64,000 bases of DNA, taken from Dermatophagoides farinae. Its lineage: Eukaryota > Arthropoda > Arachnida > Sarcoptiformes > Pyroglyphidae. The stretch is from assembly GCF_024713945.1 (NCBI RefSeq), contig NC_134678.1:6262001-6326000 (forward strand), in the 5' to 3' direction. Below, in pieces: positions 49,116 to 64,000 of this stretch. Both the position numbers and the translations under genes were made by a program. Below the pieces are notes generated by a model, which saw nothing but the letters and a program-made list of their open reading frames with translations, did no database searches and was not told where the DNA came from. Each line of letters opens with the position of its first letter. Within the stretch, counting starts at the first letter, position 1.

Positions 49116-50173
49116 ATGAAAGGATTGTCAACAAATCGAACGCCAGTATCATCATCATCGTCGTCGTCGTCAAATGGATCGATGATGATGGTACCATATT
49201 TTCGAATATCAAAAAATTCTAGATTACAAAAATCTAATCAAATTCATATCAGACAATCACGATCATCTACTATGATGATATGTAATGATTCGAATACCAA
49301 TAATATTAACTCAACATTCATACAACAACAACAGCAACGATGCAATCGATTATTTTGTTTGATGATTATAATTTTAACCTGTTTATTATTTCTATTATTA
49401 ACTTCTTCCTATTCATCTTCACAACATCTAGCCAATCGTTATAATATAGATAATTCACCAAATAATATGGATGGTGATCTAAGTCATGCTGTCGATGTAT
49501 TAGGTAGTAGTGCTACAGCAGTAGCAGCAGCAGCAGCAGGAGCCATCATCAAAAATCATCATGATGATGATCAACAACATCAAACAAAATCAATGATAAA
49601 TAGTAATAATAAATCACGAACTGTCGATATGACGGCTAGTCATCAACATCAACAACAACAACAACAACCGAATGATCGATCAAATAGATTAAGATCCAGA
49701 ACACATGATGATGGTTATCATAATCAAAACAATGAGCTTATTGAATCGGTAAAACAATTTTCTCATTTCAAACAACAACAACAACATCATCATCAACCAC
49801 AACAAACATCAAACATCAGTTTATTATCAAAAGAATCATTTTGGCATCAACAGCACCAATCAACACAATCACAAATGAAAGATAGATTTATTGATCTACA
49901 ACAAATGCTTCGTTTTGTATTGGAAGAACAATTAAATCGAACAGAACGAATACGACGAAAACACCGTAAACATCATCATCAACAACAACAACAACAGCAA
50001 CAACAACAATTTAGTTTACCCGATACTGCAATGGTCAATAATGATGATGATTATAATACAATCAACGATGACGACAACAACAACAACGACGACAATGATG
50101 ATGAAAATGATAATAAAATCAATCGATTGATTCCAACATCAAGCATTTCGACTAATAGCCTAGATTCATTACG
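49116..50173 (+). CDS. N-terminal exon of a type II membrane protein (B), partial
   Basis: One exon of 352 codons plus 2 bases, ending at a strong donor GTAAGT in phase 2. It encodes a Ser-rich, basic cytosolic tail (MKGLSTNRTPV.., about 78 residues), a signal anchor (about 79-96, LFCLMIIILTCLLFLLLT), and then a long stem of Ala, His, Gln, Asn and Asp tracts. The stem has one less repetitive block (FIDLQQMLRFVLEEQLNRTE). An in-frame Met at 49068 would add 16 residues. Together with block A it looks like alternative first exons, but the two donors are in different phases, so they cannot enter the same downstream frame through the same acceptor. Downstream exons are not visible. Confidence 0.5.
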
Positions 50174-52450
50174 GTAAGTGTGATCAAAAAAATTTTTTTT
50201 TTTTCGTTCTTTATTATTATACATACAGAATATTCTATTCTATTCGATAATCAAAATCAATTTACATGGGTACAAATAGAGAATATGTGTGTGTATATAT
50301 ATAGTCGTTGCAAAAAAAACACAAAAACATTTCTTTCTTAACTTTTGATCTTTTTAGCACTTTTTTCCATATATATGAAAAAAAACTTAAAGTTTCAATA
50401 ATAATAACGAAATATAATATAATGATTCGTCGATTCGTTGATGATGATGATGATGATGATTGTCATCATCATCAACGAATGATGATGATGGAGGCAATTT
50501 AGGAATAAATATTCTGGAACTTGTTCCAGTATTTTTTTTTCTCTCTGGATATGGAACAAAAAAAAAACGGAAGATGATGGAGAAAATTATGTTATGTTGG
50601 TGGTAGAGTTTAAATAGTCATGGATATGTTATTATTAAATAGCTTGGTCTTGTCTTCGTTGTTGTTGTTGTTGTTGTTGTTGTTTGGAATAGAAAAGAAA
50701 ATTATTGCCATGATGAGAGATGAGAGTGTGTATTCTTGAAAAATTCTAAATTGATCTTTATGAGAAAAACAAAACCGAGAAAAAAACTCATCTCGTAACG
50801 GTTTATTTTTTTTTGTTTCCGAAAAAAAAAATTTCATTTTATTCTGCCCAAAACATCTTAGAGATATGATCATGATGATTATTTAAATTGAAACCGTTTT
50901 TTGTTTTGTTGCTTGAAATCGATTGAGATTTTAAATTTTATGATGATGATGATGATCGGTTGATAAGAGATGCTGATTTTCTTTATTTTTTCCATCGTTT
51001 TATGTGCGTGAGTGTGTGTCTCACAAAACATATTCATTCATCTTATTACCGTCGAATTCGTAGCTTATTTCACTAGTTTTGTTCCATTTGTGTGCAGCAT
51101 TTTTTTTTGTCTCTCTATGGGGTTGAAATGAATGTGAAAAAATAGAAATGGTGGAAATTGGTTTGAGTTTTTAAAATTTTAAATTCTTCCTAAAAAAAAT
51201 AAATATACCCAAGTGATAAATAGAGTCAACCAAATTTTTTTTTTTATTTTTGTATTTCACTTCGACCCTTTTGATACTTTTGAAAACAAAATTGTGAAAA
51301 AAAAAGTTCAGTTGTGAAAAAGTGGAAGTGGGAGAGGGTTAATTTAATCAAATTGAATCCTGTCAAATATCGAATCTGTTGCCAATGTGATTCGTCAGTC
51401 AATCAAAAAAAAAAAAAAAAAAAAATTCAGACAAGTCAAATCAGCGTGTGTGTGTGTGTGTGTTTACACAGTGTGTTAGTTTATTTTATTCTATTTTTTG
51501 AAGTGGAATTTTTTTTTTTGCATTTTATTTTTCATTTTTGTTTGCTTAAATTTTAAAAAGCAACAACAATATTCTAATCTGTCACCCAAAAAGTGTCAGT
51601 AGATGATCAAATATACATCACATCACATACAAACATTAAATCTCACAAAATAAAAGGTTATTTTTGGGTTAGTTTTGTAGCTGCTGCTGCTGTGTGTGTG
51701 TGTCTGTGTGAAACAAGGTTATTGGTTTGCTGAATTCATCCGATTTTTTGGCGACTTTATTACGACTTTTTTTTTACTACGGTTTATTTTTCCTTCTTCT
51801 TCTTTTGAAAAATGGTGCTGTGATGGCCACGAAAAAAAAATCCATCCATTGATTGCGACCTTGTTTTCATAATCAAAAAAAAAAAAATTATCATTATTAT
51901 TGACTAACTAAAAAAAAGATGTGATGTTTTACATGGCAAAGGTGAGAGAGAGAGAGAGAAAGATGGATAGTTTGAAAAATTAGAATGAATGAGAATGGTC
52001 ATTTCTTTGGTGTGTTGCCCAGTTCATTTTTCACACACACACAACATCATCATCATATGAATTAATTTATTTTATTTTTGGTCAAGTTCAATATGTCAAT
52101 CTTGACTCATGTTTGGCTTGGTTTTTTTGGATTTTTGGCTGCCTACACACACACAAAAAAAACAAAAATAACCACCATGTGTATGTGTGAAGAGACACAC
52201 AAGTCCTGTCAGTGAATTATAATCATAATAATTATGGATTAACCGGTGCTGTGTTGATGATGATGATGATGATGATGCTACTGTTGAAAAAAAAAACAAA
52301 AAAAAATCCGAAAATATTCATGTTCTGAATATGTCACAATCTATCGCCTCTGATGATTGTGAATTGTGAATGGAGAAATTCACTGAAAATGAGAAATTTT
52401 TGTCTGAAAAAAAATATTTATTCCAGAACACTACGTCTGTCTTTTTTTCG

Positions 52451-52477
52451 TTTTTTTTTTTTTTTTTTTTTTTTTTT
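52451..52477. repeat. Poly-T tract, 27 bp
   Basis: Uninterrupted run of T. Confidence 0.9.
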
Positions 52478-55400
52478 GATAAAAACACACCGGGAGGAGA
52501 TTGTGAATGAATCGTATGCTGTGAACAACAAATTGTTCAATCATTCAATACACGTTTGATTTTTTTTTACTACATTTTAACATTTGTTGATGATGGCGAT
52601 GATGATAACATAATAATAATAGTAAATGAAGGCAACACTGTGAAACAAATTGAATTCCAAATTGCAAATTTGAATTTTTAATCAAAACAACAGCAACAGA
52701 AAAAAAATAATGATGAGTTATGCTTTGGTTGTTAAACATATTGGTTGTTATTCAAGTTTCATCATCATCATCATCACCACCACCATTTTCTATCTAGATT
52801 TTTTGATCTCTAATAAGAACAAAATAAATGGATAGGATATATGATGATAATGATGATGATCACTGAATACCAATTATGGATTTTTTTTTTAAAAAATGGA
52901 TCTGGATTTTTTCATTTCTATTTCTCTTCTTTTTTTTCTAGCCGGTGTATGATTAAATGTATATTCGAAATAATTTTTGGTTTGTTTCAATTTTTTTTTC
53001 TTTCTCTCTCTACATCACAACATTCACATATATATGTGATCATCATCGATATCATCGACATCACTTATGGCTTATAATGATAATCATGTAATAGTTTTTT
53101 TCTTCTTGATGTGTGTGTGTGGTTTGTACATTTTATCACCATCATCATCATCAAACATTATTATTATGCAAAGCCATTATTATTATCATAATAGATATAA
53201 TATACACAAGACAAAGATAAACGTAATATTGAAAAGAATTGAATCAATATGTGTGTGTGTGTGTGTGTGTGTAAGTGTATTCATTGTCATTTTCAAAAAT
53301 AGACAGTGAATATTCAATATATAAAAAAATGAATAATAAGATTCTGTCGAATTGTGATTTTTTTTTTAAATAAAGATATTCTGATTTTTTTTTTAAAAGA
53401 ATTTTCGTTAATGATGATCACATCAATATGAATATTATATTGAGTGTGTGAAAGAGAGAAGAAAAAACCACACAGAATAAATGATTAAATAGAAGCTGAG
53501 GTTTTTTGGATCGAAACGAAACAAAAAAAAATAATTCCAATATATTCATAATGCTAACGCCCTGCATTTTTTCGTCATTCCGTTTTTTTTTGCAATCAAA
53601 GTTTGACGATTATATAATGAAAATGATGATGATGACTAGATTAATTAGAATTTTTTTTTCTGGTAGAATTTTTTCGATTAATTTTTTTTCTTGTTTGCTG
53701 CTGCTGATTCTGGTTTTTTCTTTCTTCAGATTCAGTGTGGTTGTTCATTAGTGTGTGTGTGTAGTTAATAATACCTAAGCATTTCTTCGAATCAAGATTG
53801 ATGAGATCATTTTGCATATAATAATGTAGTTTTAGATTTTACTTTTTTTGTTCATTTTCTCATTTTGCCTTCAGATAAATTCTCGATTCTATATTGTATG
53901 TGTTCAATTACGGTTTTTTTTTTGTTGGTCACATAATATTTTAGCAAACGAATAATATAATATTCTTGCCTTGGTATGCCATTTAAGCCGATTTTCTTTG
54001 TGTGTGGCTGCATTATAAATCTTAGAATTTAGTAATTTTGTGTATGGTGATACAACCGCGTGCTTGGTGTGTTGATAGCAGTGTTATATAATAATCTAAA
54101 TTCAGTGAAAAAAAAGGAAAAATAATTGAGAGAAAATTAATCTTTTTGTTGTTGTTATTCTTTCAGATTCTTAAATGACCATCGAGTAAAATATATGGCT
54201 GCTGTTGTTGTTGTTGCTGTTGAATAATAAAAAAGAACAATTTTTTTTTATTTTACTTCTGGAACAACAACATAGCACAAGTTTTTCCTAGAATTTTTTT
54301 GTTCTCGTTGCACCCGGTGTCTATATGGGAAGAGAGAGAGAAAGGGAATATGTGATATGTAATTTACATGTTTGTACCATTCATAAACAACACTTTTTTT
54401 GCATTCAACAAGAAAAATTGACGCTGCCACGTCCATATGCATAGTCGAAAAAACAAACAAAACTAAATCAAAGGAAGTTTTTTACTTTCTCGTTTTCTCT
54501 CTCTGTGTGTGTGTGTGTGTTATCCCTAGATTTTCGTTTCTGTATGTTGTGTTTATATTTACCCGAAAAAAAAATTTCGGTATTTACAACAAATGGAAAA
54601 GATTTTTTTTTCTTGTTTTTATTTTGAAGAAATCAAATGTTGTTGTTGATGTGTGTGTGTGGAAAAGTTTAGAATTGACAGCACAGCATCAAGCGGCAAA
54701 TACTATTAATATAATAGTGTGTGTATGTGATGAATGTACGAATTTGTTATTTTTTAATAGGTTTTTTTTCTCCATTTTGTTTGTTCCTGTCCGTAGTCGT
54801 GGTGGTGGTGGTGATGATGATGATGACGATATCGCAAACTTTGTCTCAAAATTCGTTGTTGTTGTTGTTGTCGTTTTTTTTCATCATTAGGATATAGATA
54901 AGATGTTTGAATTCTGGCTTTACACACAAACAACAACAACAACACACACACACATAAGGTCAATATCACAAAAAAAATACTTAGAGTGAAGAAAACTTTT
55001 ACATTTTTGTATGTATTTGAAATAAAACTTTTTTTTTGCACATTTTTGTTGTTGCCAACAAAAATTTTTTGATTCAATGTTTGTTTTGTGTTTGGATATT
55101 TAAGATTTCATTGATGGTGGTGGGGTGATGGGGGCGAAAGGAAAGAAAAAAAGAAAAAATGATGATGATGATGATGATGATGAAAGAAAATATCTGAATT
55201 ATAAAAGAATCAAGGAAGAAGAGAAGGAATTGTTATTCTGGTATCAATATTATATAAACATAAACAAACATTATACGTACGCGTGTTAACGATATAATAA
55301 AACACCATCCCCATCCACAGAATCCATCTGAATCAATCATGTGTGTTGTGATCATCGATGAATACTTTGTCTTTCATCGCATTATTATTGTTGTTGTGAT

Positions 55401-58400
55401 GAAAAGTTTTTTGTTTTGTTCGACCTTTCTCCAGGGTTATGTTTAAAGCCAAAATGATAATAAACACACACAAATATTAAGAAATTTGTCTGCCTTGTTT
55501 GTGTGTGTGTGTTTGGTGTTTTTCTAAATACGGTTTTAATAATAATAGCAATAACGGTAGCTGGTATTTGGATGCTGTTGAATGATGATGATGATGATGA
55601 TAAAAGTCATAAATAAATTGTCCCTTGAGGCGTTGTGCCTTGTGTGTGGAAGGAAATTTTTATTTCGATTTTCCTATTTATTTTTTTTAACAATGAAAAT
55701 GTGTGTTTGTTTGTGTGTGAATGGTAATAATAATTCTGTTGAATGGAATCTTTCATTGCCACCGCCATCAGGTTGAGGAAAAGTTCTTTACCATTTCTAT
55801 TTGTGTGTGTGTGTGGGTGGGTTGATGGGTGCAAACAATAACAACAAATGTGTGGAGAATAAATTCCCAGAATTTGAGAACAAACAAAAACACTAGCAGC
55901 AGCAGCAGCAAACAACAACAGACTGATAAAAATGACTTTTTTCTAGTGTTTATTCATTGCGTTTTTATTCAATACAAACATTTTTTATATAAAGATAATG
56001 AGAAAACAAAAATGTCAATGTTTCCAGAATGCTGAAAAAAATTTACCAATGGGGGCCTGTTTTATTCTCTGTACGACCCGACCACACACCACAAGAATGA
56101 TCACAATGTAACAACACCTAATGTAGATGGTGGGTGGTAAATGATAGTTTTATGATGATCATCATGAGAATTTTTTTTTTGCTGTTGTTATTCTCAGTTA
56201 ATTGAATTTTTCGCCATTTGAAAATGAAAAATTTTTTGGCTTGCCATTCTTTTTCTTTCATATGTTGAGAAAATAAAAAATTCTGACCATAGAATTCGAC
56301 TCATTCGTGTGAATTCAAATTCCATTAGCTGATTTTTTTTTGTTGTCTGTTTCATATTTATTTTCACTGATGTTTGTGTGTTTGGTTGGAAGACGAGGTC
56401 AAATTTTTTTTTAATCCAGAAAAAAATGACTAGGAAAATTCAAAGAATTTCAAAGTCACGTTCATCATCATCAGATGTTGTTGAGTTTTTTTTGTTGTGT
56501 GTGTAAACTTGTCATTCTGTTTTATTCTTTGATGAACAAAAAAATCTGTTGAATGATGATCATCATCCTCTGGCCATATATATGGTTTTTATCATCATCC
56601 ATTTATTATTATAGAATGAAATGAAAACTTTTTCCTTTTTTTGTCATTGTTTGTGTCATTTATTCCAAAAATAATCATGTTATTGATATGCCCACAGGTC
56701 AATTATGACCATATACTGTCATTCATTCAGTTAGCCAAATGCTGTTCTTTTTACAAATCAATATGAAAAATGAACACTTGATACAATGTTGGTATATGTT
56801 ATGTGGATATATAACATTGTCAGACTTTTTAGCGTTAATCAAATTACATAATACGTGATAATATGATGGCACTATATAGACACCGAAATTTATGGAACAA
56901 AAAAACCAATTTTTTTTTGATCAAATGATGATTGGAATTATTAATTTTAGAACAATGAAAAAATTTTTTTTTTTATTCAGCAACAACAGCACTGATGATC
57001 ATCATCATCACTATGTGGCAATGTGTGGCCAACGGGTTCATTTCCTTGTCATTGTTGTTGTTGTCGTTGTTGTTCCATTTTCATTATCCGAATCTCTCCA
57101 TACACACATTTTAATAATTTCACATTTTTCCATTAATAACATTCGTTGCATGTTTGTGTGTGTATGTGTTTTTGATGATTATTATTCAAGAATTATTAAT
57201 TTAGGTTATTTTCATGATGATTATATTGATATTGTCGTGAATATCGATCATTATGGTCCATCATTTTGATATATAGAATATGTATGTATGTGTAATGTCC
57301 AGACCATTTTCATCATCATCATCATTTAGAGTAAATGAGAGAGATATGAAATCGAGATAGAAAAAAAACTGGTAATAACCGGTGTGTTGTCCACACACAC
57401 ACAGACATTAATTTATATCCAAGACCTTAAATGTCATTGTGTGTGTTTATAATAAAACAAAAAAAAGACAACCAGACAACCAAGCAAAATGTCAAATAAT
57501 TATTGTCGTCATCTAAAAAATCGTATACACCCAAATATTTTATTAGGATTTTTTTTCTGTTATAACAATTATGAATAAAAGAGATAATTTGTTCCAAAAA
57601 TAATCATCATTCAGAAATAACGTTACGAATATAAAAAAATATAACAATCCAAAGCCAAAAAAAAAATTCTTCAAAATCTTATCGTTTTCTCATGATTGAC
57701 CAAATAATCCATCGGGACATCATCATATAACATGACATATAATATTTGGAAAAGAATTTGTGTATTCAACCAATTTTTTTTTCAATGATATTGATGTTGA
57801 TGGCAAAATGTTAAGTGTATGTTTTTTTTCTTGTTTTTCATTCGTTTGTTTGTTTGTTTGCATCTCGAATTCAACGGCGGATATATTGCCGATTATTCGT
57901 TGGATATCATCGAATAGCTGAATGACCGATTTTTTTTCTTGTTGTTGTTGTTGTTGTCGTCGGTTTTTTTCCTGCTTTTCAATGTGTTTGATATTTATTT
58001 ATTTACGCATTTCCGGTCACCATCAATTTATTTGTGTCCGAAACGAATAATTTTTTTTCATCGATATATTTATTATTTATTTCTACTTTTGGACATTCTT
58101 TTTTTCCATGGTGTTGTTGTTGTCGTCGTCGTCGTTGTTGTTGTTGTGTACATTATTATAGTATTAAAAGGAAAAAAACTAAAACCGGAAACATTAAACA
58201 ACAACAACAACAACAAGAATCCCTTATTATTTTCCAAGCTTTAATGTTTGCGTTGAGAGTAGAGTGTGTATTTGGATTGATGGATGGTTACGACATGTAG
58301 AATATATTTATTTATTTGAATTCTTATAAATGTAAAATTAATTCCAGGGAATTAAAACTAATCGATCGATGATCGCATTTCCAGAATTTTATTCCATAAT

Positions 58401-60622
58401 TATAATCCATATTTTCCACCACCACCACACCATACCGGCCTTATGATGATGGTCAAGCTGGTGATTGAAATTAATTTTTTAAAAATTTAATTTCAATTAA
58501 ATTTTTTTTTCGTTTTTGTTGTTGCTTTGTTGACTGACTGATTCTTGGAATTGAAATTTGCCATTGAAAAAAAAGTGAGGGTGGATTCTTTTTTTTTTGG
58601 ATGAAGAACAACAAATAAAGGACAGCAAAAAGTTTCATTTGAATTTGATGATAGGATTAACGGATGAAAAAAAACGGTAATTGTTTTTTTTCGTTTACCC
58701 TAAATAACCTAATGTGATCTGAATTGTGTAGTCGTTCTAAAATGAAATTGAATTTTTTTTCTTTTTTTGAACGAGAAAAAGATGTCATCGTTTTTTTTCA
58801 TGCTACCACGTTGTTCTGAAATTCAATTCAATTCATTGTGCGTGTGTATGTGTGCGTGTGAACATCATTTTTCAATTGTTTGAAAAGTAATCGTGTTATT
58901 CATTCGTTCGCTAGTGCGGGCTAGAGAGAGAGAGAGATGAAACAATTTTCAAATGATTCAAACTGGAAGCAATAATAGAATCGGTATAATAGACGATGAT
59001 TTGAAATCGATTTTAGTGTTGATGATGGATCTTATCATATAGTCATTATATCCACTATTTTGATTTTCATTTTGTTTTGAATTCATTTCTTGTGTGAAAA
59101 TGAAAAACGAATGAAAGAGTAGATATATTGATTGGCACATATCATATTGATTTGATGATGATGATGATAATGACAATTTGATTTTATTTTGTTGACCATT
59201 ATTCAATGTGTGTGTGAGTGTGTTCACTTTATTTTTTGAATAAATGATATCCATACGATTCATATGTAAATCAACAACAAATATTCTCGAGAATTATACC
59301 CCTCTGAACAAAAAAAAAATATTCTTTTTTTTGTATGTTTAATTGAAATCTCTCTTTACATTCAAAGTGGGCAACGAAAGAGAAAAGTTTTTTTTTCGCC
59401 AATTTCCATTTGAAAAACTCAATTGATTTTCAGTGGAAAGAAAAAAAAATCATTCAAGAGATTGGTGTTCTGCTTTTCTGTGTCTGTCTGTGTGTTTGTA
59501 TGACAAAATCAAATCAATTCGCAATTTGAATTTCATTTTCGTTGTTCGCTGTGTGTTGGTTTTGGTGTATGGGGTGCACAGCATTCAAAATTCTATGGGT
59601 CTTTTTTTTTGTCATGGTCTGAAACTTTCAATCACATAAACAAAATCTTATTCAAATATATACAATCTGGATCCTTGGTCATTCCACTTATACACCATAT
59701 GGTGAAGCGGCTCCTCTTTTTTTGTATACAATTTTGTGATTGTCAATGTCAGTGGCCTTTTTTTTCTTTTTTTTTTGGTTACTGAATCTGTCGATTGATC
59801 ACTCACTAATGGATCAGTTTTCGTCTTCCTTCCCCCCTCCCACATACAGTATTCGCCCATTATCTATTCTTTTGTCAAACACTGAGGTTTCTCGTTTTCA
59901 TTTTGATGACAAAAAAAAAATATTCTGTTTGTTCTTTATCAATTGATGGATGTTGGGCGTCATTTTTGAATTGTGAATATATTAGAATGGCTTGTATAAA
60001 AAATAAAAAAAAAATAGTTCAATCGACAAATCCCAAGTATATTTATGTATGTTTGATTAGAAATGTCAATATTTACATAAAGAAAAATTCATCTCATTCA
60101 CATATCCATTTTTTTGGAAGTTCTTGTGTATATATGTGATGATGATGATGTAGATGGCTGTAACAATAATTTTCGTTATTCATAATCAAAAAAAATTATG
60201 AATAATAATTTGAAAACCCTTTTTCCAAAGTGTGTGTGTGTGTTTGTTAATAATCAATGATAATTTTTTCCAAGCAGCTTAGCTATTGTTGTTTGTTTGT
60301 GTGTATGCACATGGAAAATCCGTTAAAACAATAGAGGAGAACACTTGAATATGATGGTAGATGACCAAGAATTGTTTATAAGAGTTAGAATTGTCAAAAA
60401 ATTTGCGAAATAATAATGATGATTAAGCCTAACTAACCGAATACTTTGGAACCATTTTTTTCTATCCAATTTTTCTATCTAGTCATGATTTGTTATGAAT
60501 TTATTATGAATTCAGCCAAAAATCTACATCCACACAAATCAAGTTGTTTGTTTGAAGATATCAGGTTTTTTTTTCTGTGTCGACAAAAACAAAGCGACAA
60601 AATTATTGTCATCACAGTTTTG

Positions 60623-60649
60623 TTTTTTTTTTTTTTTTTTTTTTTTTTT
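60623..60649. repeat. Poly-T tract, 27 bp
   Basis: Uninterrupted run of T, followed within about 20 bp by a poly-A run, so the two could form a hairpin. Confidence 0.9.
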
Positions 60650-61356
60650 GATAATTTTATTTTCGTCCAAAAAAAAAAAAATTTTTTTGCACACACACAC
60701 CCAAATGGTTTGCTTTTTTCATTTATTACTTGCTTGTATATGTATATACGGACACGAAAATCAATCAAATTTATTGAATTTGCATTTGTGTCTGCATGCT
60801 TTGAAACATTCGAACCGACAGACCGATCGGAGAAAGAATGGTGGGTTGGAAATCAATGATGGACAAAAAAAAGAGAAGAATGAATAAAAGTTAATAATAT
60901 AAAAATATAGAACAAATGACAATGAATAACAACAACAGCCCATATATCATTTATATACGATTGAATGTTGATCCAGATTCTCTTTCTATGTGTATATTAT
61001 ATATAAACGAATAAAATGAACAAATTCATTTGTCGATTGATTCTTTGATCTATTTTTATTTATTATATCTTTGTATCGAATATCTACAATATCGATTGTA
61101 TCGATTTATTATATCTCCTATATAATCATATTCGATATTTTTATTCCAAGGAAAAAAAGATCCAACACACTACTATATGTTGGACGTTGCGAACCTATAC
61201 ATTAGTTTGTTTTTTATCGAAAATCACACACCACACCACTCTGAACACATGAATACGTCGAATAATAAATTTTTTTTTGAAATAACCAATTAATACATTT
61301 GCTCTACGTACATAAATAGATAGAATGAGAATTGAGAATATTAAAAAAAAGCTTGA

Positions 61357-61507
<151 letters not shown>

Positions 61508-64000
61508 AATTTAACCAGAAAATATATTATCCGTCTCGTTTGTTTGAGTAAATTTTTACTTTCATGCGACAACTAATAAAGCTCGTTTCCTTTGTTTTCA
61601 CTCTCTCTTTTGCCCTTGATATGGTATTTGTTGTTCTGAAACGAAAATACCAAACAAACAAACAAACAGAAAAAAAATTCTCGAGACAATAAAACTTGCG
61701 GAATAAACAAACAAAAATAACTTGCCAAATATTGCAGTCAATTCTCTCTCTTGCTTCCTATTATATTCCTAAACACCAAAAACCAAACAAAAAACAAAAA
61801 AAAATTCCGAGTGATTCATTTTCATTATTACATTCGAGATTTTCATTATTACAACTATAAACTTGTGAATGAAGCGCTAACCTCATTTCAACATTACCAA
61901 AAATGTGAAACAAAATGAGAGCAAATACGGTTAATATATTTGTGAGATAACTAATTATTGAGTATCCGGCCACAAAACCACAATCCAACTCATCAATCTG
62001 GCCATTTAATTATGTTTCATTGTCGTATTTTTTTTCGTTGGATTTAACGCCACGGAATTGGATTGACGAAAAAAAAACAAAAAATAAAATCCGGAATAAT
62101 CGTCATTCCATTTGACGTTGATCATGAATGAATGAGAAAAGAAAATCAATAAATATAGACATGCAATCATTATTTGTGTATATTAAATAGAATCCACATA
62201 TGCCACACCACAGAATGTCTTTTGCCAATTATTTTCAATGATGATGATGGTTGGTACCAATAATAATTGTTTGTCGTTTAGTGTGGATGGTGGTGTATAT
62301 AATGATTGTTTTTTTTCAAACTTTTTTTTTATTGTTCAATAGAATATCGTAAATGGACAGAATTCATGAGGAGGTATATTCAATGAATCGATTACCGGAT
62401 TTTTATATGATTTTATTTCATTTTTTTTCTCTATATACCTGAGAATCCTTACTAAACTTTTTATTATTATTGTTGGTATAAAAAAAATGTTGCTCGTTTT
62501 TTTTTTGTTCATTTCGTTCTCTATTATCTCGGTCGATCCACTGAAATTCTTTTTGAAAAACCCCCTCCCCCGCCACCACCACCTCATCCACAAGCTTATG
62601 ATGAATTTATGCCCATTGGATTCGATGGAAATGAAAAAAAAATTATTTTTTTTCACCAAAATTAAATTGGATTTTTTTTCTCTTGTTACTTCCTGCTCAT
62701 TTTTTTTTTCGTTGTCAAATTCCTTGTAATTTGGTATTGAGCCATTTGTTTGATTCATTTTTTGTTTGATTTTTCTGTTCTTTTTTTTTATTTGCCCGTA
62801 AATCAAGAGTCAATAAAAAACAAAACAAAACAAAAAAAAATTGTGCCAAGGGAGCCACCACCATCATCATCATCATCATCGTGTATCATATACAGGGTCG
62901 TTGGATAAAGTGAGCCCATTGTGGATTAATGAATGTGAATCAGGGCAGTAGTAGTGAAAAAAAAATGAAATGAAATAAAAATCCTTGACTTTAAACAATA
63001 ACAGTGAATGGTGTGAACCAGATGAATTTTCATTTTGTACAATTTATGGGGGGGGAGCTACATCATCAACCATTTTTGTTTGTCTGTTTTTTTGTTTCAA
63101 CTTTTTAACAATTCCTGTGGTTTCTTTCATAAATATTCTTTCGTTTGTTGTTGTAGTGTGTGTTTGCATGTGTAAATCCTTCAAGTTTTTTTTATATCTT
63201 GTTGTTGTATTCTATTTCAACTCTTTTTTTTTGTTCTGTGTTGAGATTCTTCAATTCTTTTTTTCGAAAAAATGTTTTTTGTTTTCTTTCTAATGGAAAA
63301 GTTTTGTATTTGAAACACAAAAAAAACAAAAAATTTTTCATTTTTCTGATGACTTGTAATTTGCCCAATTTTTTTTTTTGATTTGATTTGATTCGATGAT
63401 ATTAATATAGATGCTGACGATGATGATATCAGATAAATCATTCTGTTATTCATTTATTCATTTTTTGATTTTTTTTTCATAAATATTTATTGTTATTAAT
63501 CATATATATCACACGCAGAAATCTAAAAGTTGTGAAATTTCAATGTTTTTTCTTCTTTGATACCTGGAAAATTTTTTGAAAAAAAAATTTGTCAATGTTG
63601 TGCTGTTGATGTCGAAAAGTACGTTTTCATGTTTTCATTTTTTTTCTCTCAATAAAGAGAGATATTATCGATAATTTGACAGGTTTCACTTCAATAAAAA
63701 AAAAATAACACACGTCAAATTGTATGAATTTTGTTCTTCTTCATATTTCATTTTATTTCATCTACTAATAGCTGACACACACACATCCGTGTGGGTATAT
63801 ATGGAAAAAAAAAGAATTTTCATCACTTGTATATTATATGACCCTTTAGCGCATTTCATGAATCAGCATTTGAATCGATTTGATTGAACATGGAAAATCG
63901 ATCGATCAAATTTGGTAAAAAAAAAATAATTCAATGTTCCTATTCTCTCCCTCTCTAAATTTTAAATTTCAAAGTAATAAATTCTGTATATGTGATAGAG

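Noticed and set aside
54399-54890. A 163-codon plus-strand open frame in the distal desert
   Set aside because: It is mostly Phe, Val and Cys from poly-T, GT and TTG repeats. No splice or domain support.
62336-62806. A 156-codon minus-strand open frame
   Set aside because: It is Lys/Asn/Phe-rich from AT-rich DNA, with no domain, motif or flanking splice signals.

Overview
This is nuclear DNA from a small-genome animal, most likely an arthropod and probably an astigmatid mite of the dust-mite type. The taxon is my inference, based on very AT-rich DNA, short introns (about 50-250 bp) with GT..AG ends, single-copy animal genes packed on both strands, and dense GAT/ATC, CAA and CA microsatellites that run into coding sequence. 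I saw no viral, bacterial or transposon genes.

0-32 kb is gene dense. In order: the last exon of an unrecognised gene (+); ESF1 (-); a SIRT2-type sirtuin (-); a stomatin-like protein 1/UNC-24-type protein (-); a group XII phospholipase A2-like secreted protein whose catalytic pair is lost (-); ribosomal protein eS26 (+); a WKF-domain C7orf50 homologue (-); mitochondrial ribosomal protein uL16m (+); a large multi-C2H2 zinc-finger protein (+); the AMSH/STAMBP deubiquitinase (-); endophilin A (+); Beclin-1 (-); ZC3H15 (+). I rebuilt exon structures by hand from reading-frame phase and splice signals; the coordinates are in the entries.

From 32 kb to the end the window changes character. About 16 kb and then about 14 kb hold only microsatellites, homopolymer runs and AT-rich filler. 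Between them, at 47.7-50.2 kb, lie two neighbouring coding blocks on the + strand. Each encodes a short basic cytosolic tail, one signal-anchor membrane segment and a long low-complexity stem, and each ends at a splice donor. They look like the 5' part of one gene, or of two, whose catalytic exons lie beyond the window.

The genes do not form an operon or an obvious pathway, although several concern ribosomes and RNA (ESF1, eS26, uL16m, ZC3H15) and several concern endosomes, membranes or autophagy (endophilin A, AMSH, Beclin-1, STOML1). Two close divergent pairs (C7orf50/uL16m and Beclin-1/ZC3H15) probably share promoters. The best leads are a one-base frame break in Beclin-1, the PLA2 with both catalytic residues replaced, a very long Asn/Ser linker in endophilin A with a possible SH3-less isoform, the twin signal-anchor exons, and CTCF-like cores near three gene starts.
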